DNA of 17,297 bases from Lactobacillales bacterium (lineage in GTDB: Bacteria; Bacillota; Bacilli; Lactobacillales; Vagococcaceae): NCBI GenBank assembly GCA_015655485.1, contig JAATEZ010000480.1, positions 1 to 17,297 on the forward strand. Direction: 5' to 3'. Every line of letters starts with the position of its first letter. The first letter of the stretch is position 1. Both the position numbers and the translations under genes were made by a program. Positions 1 through 7,697 of the stretch are shown here, piece after piece. The notes under the pieces are model-generated. The model did no database searches. It was not told the origin of the DNA and saw only the letters and a list, made by a program, of their open reading frames with translations.

Positions 1-1
1 A

Positions 2-28
2 ATTAACAAGAAAAAAATCATCCACTAA
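2..28 (+). CDS. Possible C-terminal tail of upstream ABC transporter gene (partial)
   Basis: One frame is open from the left edge and ends in TAA at 26-28, just before the ribosome binding site of the permease gene. The visible tail is only eight residues (INKKKIIH), so it carries no family information. In GldA/GldF/GldG-type operons the ATP-binding subunit gene normally comes directly before the permease, so this could be its end. That is inference from gene order only. Confidence 0.25.
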   Translation: MNKKKIIH

Positions 29-51
29 AAATGAGAAGGAGGATAAACAAG

Positions 52-918
52 ATGATCGCCATTTATAAACGTGAAATAAAAGCGTATTTTCAATCTTTGG
101 TAGGAAATGTATTCATCGCCTTTCTTGTTGCTTTCGTGGGTCTGTATTTCATGGTCTACAATTTGATCAGCGGCTATACTTATTTTTCTTACGCTTTATA
201 TGCTGGCCTATTAATGCTGATCGTGGTTATTCCAATTCTGACTATGCGTTCCTTTTCAGAAGAAAAACGGAGCAAAACAGACCAATTACTATTAACCTCT
301 CCGGTAAAAATCTATCAAATCGTTTTGGGCAAGTATTTGGCCATGATCTCTGTTCTAGCAATTGCCTGTCTTATTTTCTGTCTCTGTCCATTAATTATTA
401 AGTACTTAGGGACAGCCCATTTACTTGTTGACTATTTGTCAATTTTGGTTTTTTTCCTGATTGGTTGTTTTTATATCGCAGTTGGGATGTTCTTATCTTC
501 ATTGACTGAAAATCAAATCATTGCGGCTGTAAGCACAATGGGTGTTTTATTGTTCTTTTATTTTTTAAGCAATTTATTATCTTCTTTGCCAACTGCCGCT
601 TTTAGTAACTTCATTGGGCTCTTGGTCATTCTGACACTGATCGCCTTTATTTTATATCTTAATACCAAGAATTGGATCATTGGAACAGCCATTGAAATCA
701 TTGGCGCTTTGGTTTTGATTATCATCTATCGAATAGATTCCACCAAATTCGAAAGCTTGTTTACTAACTTTCTGGGTCATTTTGTTTTATCTGATTTATT
801 AAATAATTTATATTCCAGTTCTATTCTTGATGTTGCAGGAATTATTTTACTAGTGTCACTGAGTGTCCTTTTTTTCTTTCTGACCATTCAGGCTGTACAA
901 AAACGTCGTTGGAGTTAG
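52..918 (+). CDS. ABC-2 type transporter permease, GldF-like
   Basis: This is an integral membrane subunit of an ABC transporter, 288 residues from the chosen start. An ATG at 31 is in frame, but a ribosome binding site (AAGGAGG near 36-42) lies between it and the ATG at 52, so 52 is preferred. The protein begins MIAIYKREIKAYFQS, the cytoplasmic entry helix typical of ABC-2 permeases. About six hydrophobic segments follow, with a conserved-type cytoplasmic stretch (MRSFSEEKRSKTDQLLLTSP) after the second. It lies 7 bases before a GldG-type gene and its stop overlaps that gene's ribosome binding region, so the two are co-translated. By family it would pair with an ATPase encoded off the left edge. 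The substrate is unknown. In Bacteroidetes the Gld proteins serve gliding, but in Firmicutes the role is not established. Confidence 0.85.
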   Translation: MIAIYKREIKAYFQSLVGNVFIAFLVAFVGLYFMVYNLISGYTYFSYALYAGLLMLIVVIPILTMRSFSEEKRSKTDQLLLTSPVKIYQIVLGKYLAMISVLAIACLIFCLCPLIIKYLGTAHLLVDYLSILVFFLIGCFYIAVGMFLSSLTENQIIAAVSTMGVLLFFYFLSNLLSSLPTAAFSNFIGLLVILTLIAFILYLNTKNWIIGTAIEIIGALVLIIIYRIDSTKFESLFTNFLGHFVLSDLLNNLYSSSILDVAGIILLVSLSVLFFFLTIQAVQKRRWS

Positions 919-925
919 GAGTGAT

Positions 926-2428
926 ATGATGAAGAAAATACAAAATTTAATGGACAAATTAAAACAAAAGGAATCTTTTAAAAACTTATTTAAAAGCATC
1001 TCCTTTAAACAAGGTTCTTACAGTATTGGCTTAACTCTTTTTGTCGTAGCAATAGTCGTTGTGATAAATTTGATTGCCAATCAATTACCCAGCTCTATCA
1101 AAACAGTCGATGTCAGCAGTAATCAGGTCCTTGGTGTTTCAAAAGTCAGCAAAAAATTCCTCAATAAACTGGATGATAAAATCCAGATCACTGTGGTTGC
1201 TGAAAAAGACTCAACAGATTCACGGATCATTACATTTTTAGATAAATATGCTGGTCTATCTGATAAAATTTCGATAAAATGGGTGGATCCTGTTCTACAT
1301 CCTACCGCCCTTACAAAGTATAATACTGAAAAAGATACGATTGTCGTCTCTTCTAAGGCAACTGGAAAAAGCACGATCGTCTCTCTCAGTGATATTTTAG
1401 TTTATAGCTATGACAGCTCTTATAACTACACAGCTTCTGAATTTGATGGAGACGGGCAATTAACCAGTGCCATCAATAGTGTGACTTCAGAGGATTCTTA
1501 TAAGATTTATACTGCTACGGGCCATGGAGAAACCGACTTGGATAGTTCTGTAACGGATTTAATGACAAAAGCTAACTACAGTACGGATGAGTTTAATTTG
1601 GTTATGAATACCACTATTCCAGATGATTGTGACTTACTATTGATCAATGCACCCACTACTGATTTAAGTGATTCAGAAGCAACTACTTTAAGCAACTATA
1701 TCAGTTCTGGCGGTAAAGTCCTATTATTGTTAGGAACAGAAGATACTGCTTTGCCTGTTCTTGATGGTGTATTAAAAGATTATGGATTGCAGTTAGCAGA
1801 TGGTTATATCGCAGACACTGAGCGATCCTACCAAAATTATCCTTACTATATTTTCCCTAATTTAACATTAAGTGATGATTATACAAGCGGAATATCTACA
1901 GATATGATTTTATTGGTTAATTCAAGAGGTTTCACCGAGGTTGACCCAGCTGATGACAGCATCAGTTTGACTACTCTAATGTCCACAAGCTCTAACGGCT
2001 ACGCAGTAACAGATAGTGCCCAAACACAGGGAACTTATATCTTAGGAGCAGTTGCGACACAAAAAGTCAGTGAGAGTGGAACAACGGATAGTTCAACTAC
2101 CGATTCAACTACCACAAGCAGTTCAGAGACAAGCTCCAGTGATGGAGAAATCGCTAATGGAATGTTTACCGTAATAGCAAGTAATAGTCTGATTGATTCT
2201 ACTATTACCAGCACCTATACTTCTCTGGAAAATCTGACTTTGTTCATGAATACGATCTCCGCTAACTTCGGGGATACTGGTAGTATCTCTATCAAATCGA
2301 AATCGTTGACTGAAACGAACAATACTGTTGCGAATCCTGGCGGCTTTAGCCTCTTCATCATTTTTGGTATTCCAGTTCTTGTTCTGGTCATTGGATTTGT
2401 TATTTGGCTAAAAAGAAGAAAGGCATAA
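926..2428 (+). CDS. GldG-family ABC transporter auxiliary protein
   Basis: This 500-residue protein is anchored at both ends. It has one N-terminal membrane helix (about residues 33-53), a large extracytoplasmic domain, and one C-terminal helix (about 474-495) ending in LKRRKA. The layout matches the GldG / ABC-type auxiliary family. The segment around ATGHGETDL and LLLINAPTTDLSDSE resembles the glutamine-amidotransferase-like fold of that family. A Ser/Thr-rich low-complexity linker lies near residues 382-405, before the C-terminal part. The ribosome binding site AGGAGTG precedes ATGATG, so either ATG could be used. Its neighbours are the permease upstream and a DUF4340 gene 15 bases downstream, a common set in Firmicutes. 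A role outside the membrane in the same transporter complex is inferred from family and context. Confidence 0.85.
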   Translation: MMKKIQNLMDKLKQKESFKNLFKSISFKQGSYSIGLTLFVVAIVVVINLIANQLPSSIKTVDVSSNQVLGVSKVSKKFLNKLDDKIQITVVAEKDSTDSRIITFLDKYAGLSDKISIKWVDPVLHPTALTKYNTEKDTIVVSSKATGKSTIVSLSDILVYSYDSSYNYTASEFDGDGQLTSAINSVTSEDSYKIYTATGHGETDLDSSVTDLMTKANYSTDEFNLVMNTTIPDDCDLLLINAPTTDLSDSEATTLSNYISSGGKVLLLLGTEDTALPVLDGVLKDYGLQLADGYIADTERSYQNYPYYIFPNLTLSDDYTSGISTDMILLVNSRGFTEVDPADDSISLTTLMSTSSNGYAVTDSAQTQGTYILGAVATQKVSESGTTDSSTTDSTTTSSSETSSSDGEIANGMFTVIASNSLIDSTITSTYTSLENLTLFMNTISANFGDTGSISIKSKSLTETNNTVANPGGFSLFIIFGIPVLVLVIGFVIWLKRRKA

Positions 2429-2443
2429 CCCAGGAGGAAATCT

Positions 2444-3400
2444 ATGCAAAAGAAAAAAAAACAATTTCTGATACTTGGAGCTATTCTACTTTCACTGCTT
2501 GCCATCTATTTTCTCCTTGGAAAATATAATACCACCGTAGCTGAAAAAGAAGCAAAAAAAGAAGCGGCTGCTACGGTTTATGTGACAAAAATTTCAAAAC
2601 TTGCTAAAATTTCATATACGAATAATACCGATACACTTTCTTTCGTAAAGAAAAGCGGAAAATGGTCTTCTAAATCAGCCAAAGATGTTGCTTTGACCCA
2701 ATCCTACTTTGATACAATGGTTTCAGAATTCGGAAAACTGGAAGCAACTCGAAAATTAAGTGAAAGCAGTGATGAATTAGCTGATTATGGTCTGGAAACT
2801 CCCGCTTACACGATCACTTTAACTGACAGCAATGGAACTGAGATCAAACTTTTAGTCGGCAATGCTGTCAACGATAGCGAATATTACGTTAAACGTGCCG
2901 ACAAAGATACCATTTATACGGTAAGCAGTTCCTTAGTAAGTGCGATGCAATTTGATCTTAACAGTATGGTCGCCATAGAAGATACTCCTACTTTATTAAG
3001 TGATTCTATCAAGAAAGTAGAAGTAACAAAAAACAGTTCAACAACTATTTATGAACCTTCTACTGCAGAGACCGCGGATAGTTCCGAAACTTCCTCCACG
3101 GAGGAAACAGATCCCGCTGATACAGTTTTTTCAGCTGTCAGCAGTTTTTATTTAACAAGCTGTATCAATTATGCTCCTTCGGAAACAGACATCCAGAGCT
3201 ATGGCTTGGATGAACAAAATCGCACTAAAGTGACTATTACCTATAAAGAAAACAAGAAAAATAAGACCTTTACTTTCTTCATCGGTAATTTGGATGAAAC
3301 CAATTCTGCCTATTATGTACAATTAGAAAGTTACGGTATTGTTTATGAAGGGAGTGCAACCAGCCTAGCAAAAATTTTAGATCCTTCGAGCAGTTCATAA
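2444..3400 (+). CDS. DUF4340 domain protein, membrane-anchored, with internal repeat
   Basis: This is a 318-residue protein with a positively charged N-terminus and one membrane helix (about residues 7-26). The rest is predicted to lie outside the membrane. It resembles DUF4340 proteins, which commonly follow GldG-type genes. Two similar segments are visible. Residues about 115-167 contain YGLETP, then TITLTD, LLVGN, YYV and TIYTVSSSL. Residues about 253-309 contain YGLDEQ, then VTITYK, FFIGN, YYV and IVYEGSATSL. An acidic Ser/Thr linker (about 205-226) separates them. The start is fixed by AGGAGG seven bases upstream. It is the last gene of the operon, followed by a strong terminator. The biochemical function is unknown. 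Confidence 0.8.
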   Translation: MQKKKKQFLILGAILLSLLAIYFLLGKYNTTVAEKEAKKEAAATVYVTKISKLAKISYTNNTDTLSFVKKSGKWSSKSAKDVALTQSYFDTMVSEFGKLEATRKLSESSDELADYGLETPAYTITLTDSNGTEIKLLVGNAVNDSEYYVKRADKDTIYTVSSSLVSAMQFDLNSMVAIEDTPTLLSDSIKKVEVTKNSSTTIYEPSTAETADSSETSSTEETDPADTVFSAVSSFYLTSCINYAPSETDIQSYGLDEQNRTKVTITYKENKKNKTFTFFIGNLDETNSAYYVQLESYGIVYEGSATSLAKILDPSSSS

Positions 3401-3447
3401 AGAAATAAGTGATACTTACAAAATCGAATTTCAAATCCTGTTGGCTC

Positions 3448-3494
3448 AAAGCACACACTATTCTTTTTCACTCAAGAATAGTGTGTGCTTTTTT
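3448..3494 (+). terminator. Rho-independent terminator of the ABC/GldG operon
   Basis: A perfect 18-base inverted repeat (3448-3465 with 3474-3491) has an 8-base loop and runs into a T tract ending at 3494. The core of the arm is GCACACACTATTC. It lies 47 bases after the stop of the DUF4340 gene, which fits termination of the upstream operon. The A-rich other side could also allow termination from the minus strand. Confidence 0.9.
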
Positions 3495-3596
3495 AAATGA
3501 ACCACCCAAATGAAAAATGGTCTGAACATTCTCGTTACAATGTAAAAGCTTCCAATAAAACGGCTTACGTCTTCTGAACTATCCTTGTATTCGTTT

Positions 3597-3625
3597 TTTT
3601 CTGTGCTAACGTTTACTTGTATAAT
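3597..3625 (+). promoter_or_regulatory. Possible promoter for the truncated YfcC permease gene
   Basis: A perfect -10 hexamer TATAAT lies at 3620-3625, about 90 bases before the ATG at 3717, within the 316-base gap after the upstream terminator. The region 17-18 bases upstream of it is only T-rich and has no good -35, so this is weak. The rest of the gap holds nothing else recognisable. Confidence 0.35.
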
Positions 3626-3716
3626 AAAGTTCATTATTTTCAATGGAGTCTGCAATATAGTAGAAGAGAGGAGCTTCACTAAATTCAACTGATAAAATCA
3701 AAAGGAGATCCAACTC

Positions 3717-4133
3717 ATGGAAACCGTTCCTCAAAAGAAAAAGTTTCAAATGTCCTCTTCCTATACCGTCCTGTTCATCATTATTATTTTTGTCGCGCTA
3801 CTCACCTGGATCATTCCTGCCGGCCAATATAAAACAGACGGAGCAGGAAATATGATTGCCCATACCTATCAAAAAACCAAATCCAATCCACAAGGGCTCT
3901 GGGATATTTTTATGGCTCCTATTACCGGAATGACTGGTAATGAAACTACCTCAGGAGCCATTTCTATTTCTCTTTTCATTTTAGTCATTGGAGGTTTCTT
4001 AGGCGTTGTAAACAAAACTAATTCTTTAAACCTTGCTATCAATACCGTTGTAAAAAAATATAAGATGGATCCGTTTCTGTCAAAGGAAAAACCATCCATG
4101 CCAAAGGTGCTCCAGAAGGAATCAATGCGTTGA
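3717..4133 (+). pseudogene. Truncated YfcC-family permease (N-terminal remnant)
   Basis: The first 116 or so residues read as the N-terminus of a YfcC-family membrane permease, related to DcuC-type transporters, whose members are about 500 residues. The visible features are a short basic leader, a first membrane helix (about 18-35) ending in WIIPAGQY, a loop with GLWDIFMAPITGM, and a second hydrophobic segment (ISLFILVIGGFLGVV). The match stops at KKYK, near base 4063. After that the frame runs through unrelated sequence that, in another frame, is dipeptidase coding sequence. A good ribosome binding site (AAAGGAG, 3702-3708) and an intact ATG show the gene start was functional. With most membrane helices missing it cannot be an active transporter. 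YfcC-type permeases are often encoded next to peptidases, so an internal deletion fusing two neighbouring genes is the simplest reading. Confidence 0.8.
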
Positions 4134-4687
4134 CCCGCTTAGCTGAAGCACTTTGTGAAGTTTATGATTTTAATCCTTTAAATTTTATGGGCAAATGTAT
4201 TAAAAACGATGCTCGCGGTTCTTCCTTACTAGGAGATATCAGTGATGAACAATCCGGTTCCTTGACTTTCAATGTTGCTTGCGTTGAAATTGATTCTAAA
4301 CAAACCAAAATCGGTCTTGACATGCGTATCCCGGTAACTATCGATAAAGATAAACTGATTGAAAAACTAATCAAAGCACTTTTACCTTATGACTTGAATG
4401 ATCAAGAATTTGACTATATTGCACCTTTCTATGTCCCTCTTGATAGTTCATTAGTTACTACTTTGCTGTCAGCCTATCAAGACATCACTAACGATCGGTC
4501 AAGGCCGCTCATATCCGGAGGAGCTACTTTTGCTAGAACTATGAATCAGTGTGTTGCCTTTGGTGTGATGTTTGGTGATCCCCCCGATCTGATGCATCAA
4601 GCCAATGAAAAATGGGAGTTATCCAATATGTTTAAAGCAATGGACATCCACGTAGAAGTCATTTATCGTCTTTGCGCTAATAATTGA
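4064..4687 (+). pseudogene. Truncated PepV-like M20 dipeptidase (C-terminal remnant)
   Basis: The frame is open from just after TAA at 4061-4063 to TGA at 4685-4687. It encodes the C-terminal part of an M20-family metallodipeptidase of the PepV type, which cleaves dipeptides in the cytoplasm and is normally about 470 residues. The remnant starts with SVSVKGKTIHAKGAPEGINA, the usual lid-domain segment. It ends with GGATFARTMNQCVAFGVMFG followed by MHQANE, which holds the C-terminal metal-binding histidine region of this family. The N-terminal half, with most metal ligands, is gone, so activity is not expected. An ATG at 4130 has no ribosome binding site and lies inside the conserved segment, so it is not a real start. 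The frame differs from that of the upstream permease remnant. Confidence 0.8.
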
Positions 4688-4932
4688 TTCTCTTCTACAA
4701 TAAAAAACGCTTTTTAAAATTAAAAGGACTCTTCCAAAATTTTCTTTAAATCTCGTTTTATTTCAGCAATAACGGCTTTTGGAAACTACATTTATTTATA
4801 CGGAATTCTTTAAAAAATAAATTTCATAAAATATTCATAGTTTTTTATTCTTCATTTAAGCTGGTATGTTTAATCTATACTCATACCACAAACAAACCTA
4901 AAAACTTTTTTTCATTTTCTTCATTTCTTTTT

Positions 4933-4968
4933 AAGACATCAGAAACCCTACTGATGTCTTATTTTTTT
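4933..4968 (+). terminator. Rho-independent terminator in the 4688-5103 gap
   Basis: A perfect 10-base stem (AAGACATCAG with CTGATGTCTT, 4933-4942 and 4951-4960) has an 8-base loop and a run of seven T at 4962-4968. It could end the transcript of the permease/peptidase remnant. The rest of the 4688-5103 gap is very AT-rich. It holds only a short inverted repeat at 4863-4887, the minus-strand terminator at 5018-5045, and no gene that I can see. Confidence 0.75.
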
Positions 4969-5017
4969 ATTTTATCCATTGCTTTGTAGGCTTTTTACCG
5001 CAAACACAATCAAACGC

Positions 5018-5045
5018 AAAAAAAAAACAGTGCTCGGACACACTG
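5018..5045 (-). terminator. Rho-independent terminator of the MFS transporter gene
   Basis: Read on the minus strand, CAGTG (5045-5041), an 8-base loop and CACTG (5032-5028) are followed by ten T (5027-5018). It lies about 60 bases after the stop of the MFS gene, facing the plus-strand terminator at 4933-4968. The stem is short but the U tract is long. Confidence 0.65.
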
Positions 5046-5103
5046 CAATTTTCTCGTCCAAAAGCTAAAACAAAGCATCCTCAGTTTTTATCCATGGCAA
5101 AGT

Positions 5104-6291
5104 CTATATCTTTTTTGTATTTGTTGAAACTAAAAAAAGATTGAGTAAAACAAATAGCGGTACAATCATGAATACTCCGCTATAACCGAAACTGGCTGAA
5201 ATGACCGAGCCGATCATAGGACCAATCACGTTGCCCATGGCTTGAAAAGATTGATTATAACTAAAGATCCGCCCTGCTACAGCGTGTGGGGTATTTTTAG
5301 TGACAATGGCTTGAATAGCTGGAAGAAGAGCCGCATCAGATAGTCCCAACAAAAAGCGCAGAATCCCTAATTGCCAAACATTTGCGACAAAAGCCATGGG
5401 AAATAAAACCAGCATAGAAAGAATCAGCCCCGCTTTCAAAACCCGCTTGTTGCCAATCTGGTCTCCCAGAGCCCCCAGTCTTGGCGCGGCAAAAAGCGTA
5501 GCGATTCCTGGAACAGACGCAATAACACCACTAACAAAAGCGATGTTGCCAATATTCCCTGTTAACTGTTTTACATATAAACTTAAAATAGGACTGATGG
5601 AATTTGCCGTTATTTGGACAATCATAGTCGTTATAAACATTCCGATGATCAATCTCGTGTTTTTCAAGCTTCCAAAAACAGCCTTTCCAGATAGAGTTTC
5701 ACTCCTAGCAACTGGTTTAAAATCTTCTCTCACATAGACAAGACATAGACAAAAGACTAGAAACAATAGGATACCAGTAATAAAAAAGGTGATCCGATAA
5801 CCAAATACCTCTGCAACGATCCCTCCAATCAACGGACCCAACAGAGTTCCAGTTACATTTCCTGTGGTCAGAGTTCCCAAAGTTGCCCCACTTTGTTCTC
5901 TAGGTACTTGAGTCGCTATCAAAGCCGTTGCATTCGAAATAAATCCAGAGAAAATTCCTTGTAGAAAACGTAAAGCCACTAATTGATAAACATTTTGAAC
6001 ACTGCACATCAAAGCTATAACTATTGCCATCCCAAGAGAGGTGCGCAACAGCATCAATTTCCGTCCTTTTTCATCTGCGAGTTTTCCCCAAAATGGTGAA
6101 ACGATGGCCGTTACTAAAAAGGTGGAACTAAAAGTGATTCCACTCCAAAGGCTCAGTTGCTGATGAGAAAATTTTCCTAGCGTTTCAATATACAGGGACA
6201 TAAACGGCATCACGATACTAAAACCCATTCCAGCGAGAAAACATCCAAACCATAGGACTTTTAAATTAGTTCTCCAAATACTGACTTTCAT
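5104..6291 (-). CDS. MFS multidrug efflux transporter, DHA1 type
   Basis: This is a proton-driven exporter of the major facilitator superfamily, 395 residues with about 12 membrane helices. Family motifs are visible. Motif A (GKLADEKGRK, about residues 69-78) lies between helices 2 and 3. An arginine in the RFLQGI segment (about 108) matches motif B. Motif C, the antiporter motif (GPLIGG, about 152-157), is in helix 5. These place it with the PmrA/NorA-like 12-helix drug:H+ antiporters, and overall it most resembles streptococcal/enterococcal PmrA-like proteins. The substrate range cannot be read from sequence. The ATG at 6291 is preferred over an in-frame TTG at 6321, because AGGTGG lies just upstream of the ATG and no ribosome binding site precedes the TTG. 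The gene follows a gene of unknown function by about 60 bases and probably shares its transcript. Confidence 0.85.
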   Translation of the reverse strand: MKVSIWRTNLKVLWFGCFLAGMGFSIVMPFMSLYIETLGKFSHQQLSLWSGITFSSTFLVTAIVSPFWGKLADEKGRKLMLLRTSLGMAIVIALMCSVQNVYQLVALRFLQGIFSGFISNATALIATQVPREQSGATLGTLTTGNVTGTLLGPLIGGIVAEVFGYRITFFITGILLFLVFCLCLVYVREDFKPVARSETLSGKAVFGSLKNTRLIIGMFITTMIVQITANSISPILSLYVKQLTGNIGNIAFVSGVIASVPGIATLFAAPRLGALGDQIGNKRVLKAGLILSMLVLFPMAFVANVWQLGILRFLLGLSDAALLPAIQAIVTKNTPHAVAGRIFSYNQSFQAMGNVIGPMIGSVISASFGYSGVFMIVPLFVLLNLFLVSTNTKKI

Positions 6292-6350
6292 TTGTCCACC
6301 TACTTCTATTCCTTTTTGCAAATAAGTTCTGTCAAAACCTTATTCAGATC

Positions 6351-7361
6351 CTAAAAAAATTTTTTTGAATAGTCATCTCCAGTGTCACTATGGTAATTAA
6401 AACAATTTTCCCGCCAACTCTCTCGAACTGGATTTTGCCATTTTAGCTGTTGATGATTTTGCTCTTCTATGTTCCCTCTTACAATTGTTTTATTTAAATT
6501 TGAACTCAGTTTTTTTACAGGAACCATATCTAAATTTTTATGGATTCGATTATTCTTATTAGCATAATTAAAGGATTCTGTATTTAAAAGTCTTTGTTCA
6601 AATAACAGCCAATCCTTTGGATCTATATACTTCCTCCTGTAATATTCGATATCGCTAATAACCAAACCTTGTTCATCTTTTTCTAGCGCATCCCACTGAC
6701 TAACAAAATGACCTTGATGATCAATGATAAATTCGGAATGAAAGTTAGGGGTAACACGTTTTTTATTATCCATGCCATTCATAAATTCTCGATAACTGCT
6801 GCCGTAAGGAAATTTATTATGCAATCGAGCCGGCTCTCTATGCAATTTTCCCTCTGGTAATTCACTCAGAGCATATTGGCGGAGCGCTTGTTCATCACTC
6901 TCTTGACCTTTTTTATATTTTTTTCGCACATATTGAATATTTTGACGATCGAGATAGATCCTAAATTGATGAATGCCTGAATGGGTTAATGTTTGCTGAG
7001 CAAAGGCTTCTTGAACTACCTGTGCATAGACCTCCAAGAAAAGCGCATGAGGAGCTAATTGCGGATAAAAACGGTAGTCAGCTTGCTGAAGCTGCAAAAA
7101 ATTTTGATGATCAAAAAAACAACACAGCTGCGATAAAGGAAGTATAGCTTTTGTTTTTGGCTCTAATCTAGAAACTATGAAAAGAAAAGTATACAAGGGA
7201 GACCCAATCATGGTTATTTCTCTTTCCATATGTTCCAATAGTTTTTCACGGTTTTTAGCGGCCATAAATATTTGCTCATATACTCGGATCGCCGCTTTAT
7301 CCCATCCTGTTTGGTCTAAAAATTCTTTTTGCAAAATCAATTTTTTCTCTTCAGGCCTCAT
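6351..7361 (-). CDS. Protein of unknown function, possibly DUF3114 family
   Basis: This 336-residue soluble-looking protein has no signal peptide and no clear membrane helix. It is rich in aromatic and charged residues. The N-terminal half appears helical. The central segment (about residues 138-160, with HQFRIYLDRQNIQYVRKKYK) and the following LHREPARLHNKFPYGSSYREF region recall DUF3114 proteins of streptococci and enterococci. I recognise this only from general pattern, so the family name is tentative. Then come FIIDHQGHFVSQWD and a C-terminal Asn-rich tail (SFNYANKNNRIHKNLD). The start is supported by GGAGG seven bases upstream. It is first in a likely two-gene operon with the MFS exporter and has its own promoter. 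No catalytic motif is evident and I assign no function. Confidence 0.7.
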   Translation of the reverse strand: MRPEEKKLILQKEFLDQTGWDKAAIRVYEQIFMAAKNREKLLEHMEREITMIGSPLYTFLFIVSRLEPKTKAILPLSQLCCFFDHQNFLQLQQADYRFYPQLAPHALFLEVYAQVVQEAFAQQTLTHSGIHQFRIYLDRQNIQYVRKKYKKGQESDEQALRQYALSELPEGKLHREPARLHNKFPYGSSYREFMNGMDNKKRVTPNFHSEFIIDHQGHFVSQWDALEKDEQGLVISDIEYYRRKYIDPKDWLLFEQRLLNTESFNYANKNNRIHKNLDMVPVKKLSSNLNKTIVRGNIEEQNHQQLKWQNPVRESWRENCFNYHSDTGDDYSKKFF

Positions 7362-7395
7362 TTCCCTTCCTCCATTCTTTTCAAATTGCTTTCTT

Positions 7396-7424
7396 ATTTT
7401 ACAACTAGTATCTCAATTAGTCGA
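7396..7424 (-). promoter_or_regulatory. Predicted promoter for the unknown protein/MFS operon
   Basis: On the minus strand, TCGACT (7424-7419) and TAAAAT (7401-7396) are separated by exactly 17 bases and lie 35 bases before the ATG at 7361. Four of six and five of six positions match the sigma-A consensus. The rest of the 7362-7697 gap holds the hairpin at 7606-7659 and nothing else I can support. Confidence 0.4.
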
Positions 7425-7605
7425 GCCTTCCAGCCATAAGAAATAGTGAAAATTTTTGATGAGATGAATAAAACGTTTAAACTTTTGTATGCTTAGACGC
7501 TTTCTATTTTACTACTTCTTAAAGACACAAGCTACTTACACAACTGATAGTCACGTTTAAATGATCTAACGAAATCAAAAAAATTTTACCATTTCCCATC
7601 AGAAA

Positions 7606-7659
7606 AAGACTAAAAAGATGAAGAAATCTCTTTCGGAGTTTTTTCATCTTTTTAGTCTT
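7606..7659 (-). terminator. Terminator hairpin after the 6-phospho-beta-glucosidase gene
   Basis: A stem of about 20 base pairs (7606-7625 with 7640-7659, one arm AAGACTAAAAAGATGAAGAA) encloses a loop containing CTCTTTCGGAG. It lies about 40 bases downstream of the glucosidase stop. On the minus strand it is followed by a short T run (CTTTTTCT). The stem ends in A/T tracts on both sides, so it might work in either direction, but no plus-strand gene precedes it. Confidence 0.75.
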
Positions 7660-7697
7660 AAAATTTTTATTTTACAAAATATTTCATCAAATAGTCG

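Noticed and set aside
3458..3688. Minus-strand ORF of 76 codons across the intergenic gap
   Set aside because: It overlaps the strong terminator and the promoter region of the next gene, has no ribosome binding site and resembles no family.
4130..4687. A stand-alone 185-residue gene beginning at ATG 4130
   Set aside because: There is no ribosome binding site, and the same frame already matches the dipeptidase family for some 20 codons upstream, so the ATG is internal to a truncated pseudogene.
7468..7481. cre-like sequence ATAAAACGTTTAAA upstream of the unknown protein/MFS operon
   Set aside because: It matches only about 10 of 14 consensus positions, mostly through A/T, and lies well upstream of the predicted promoter of genes with no sugar link.
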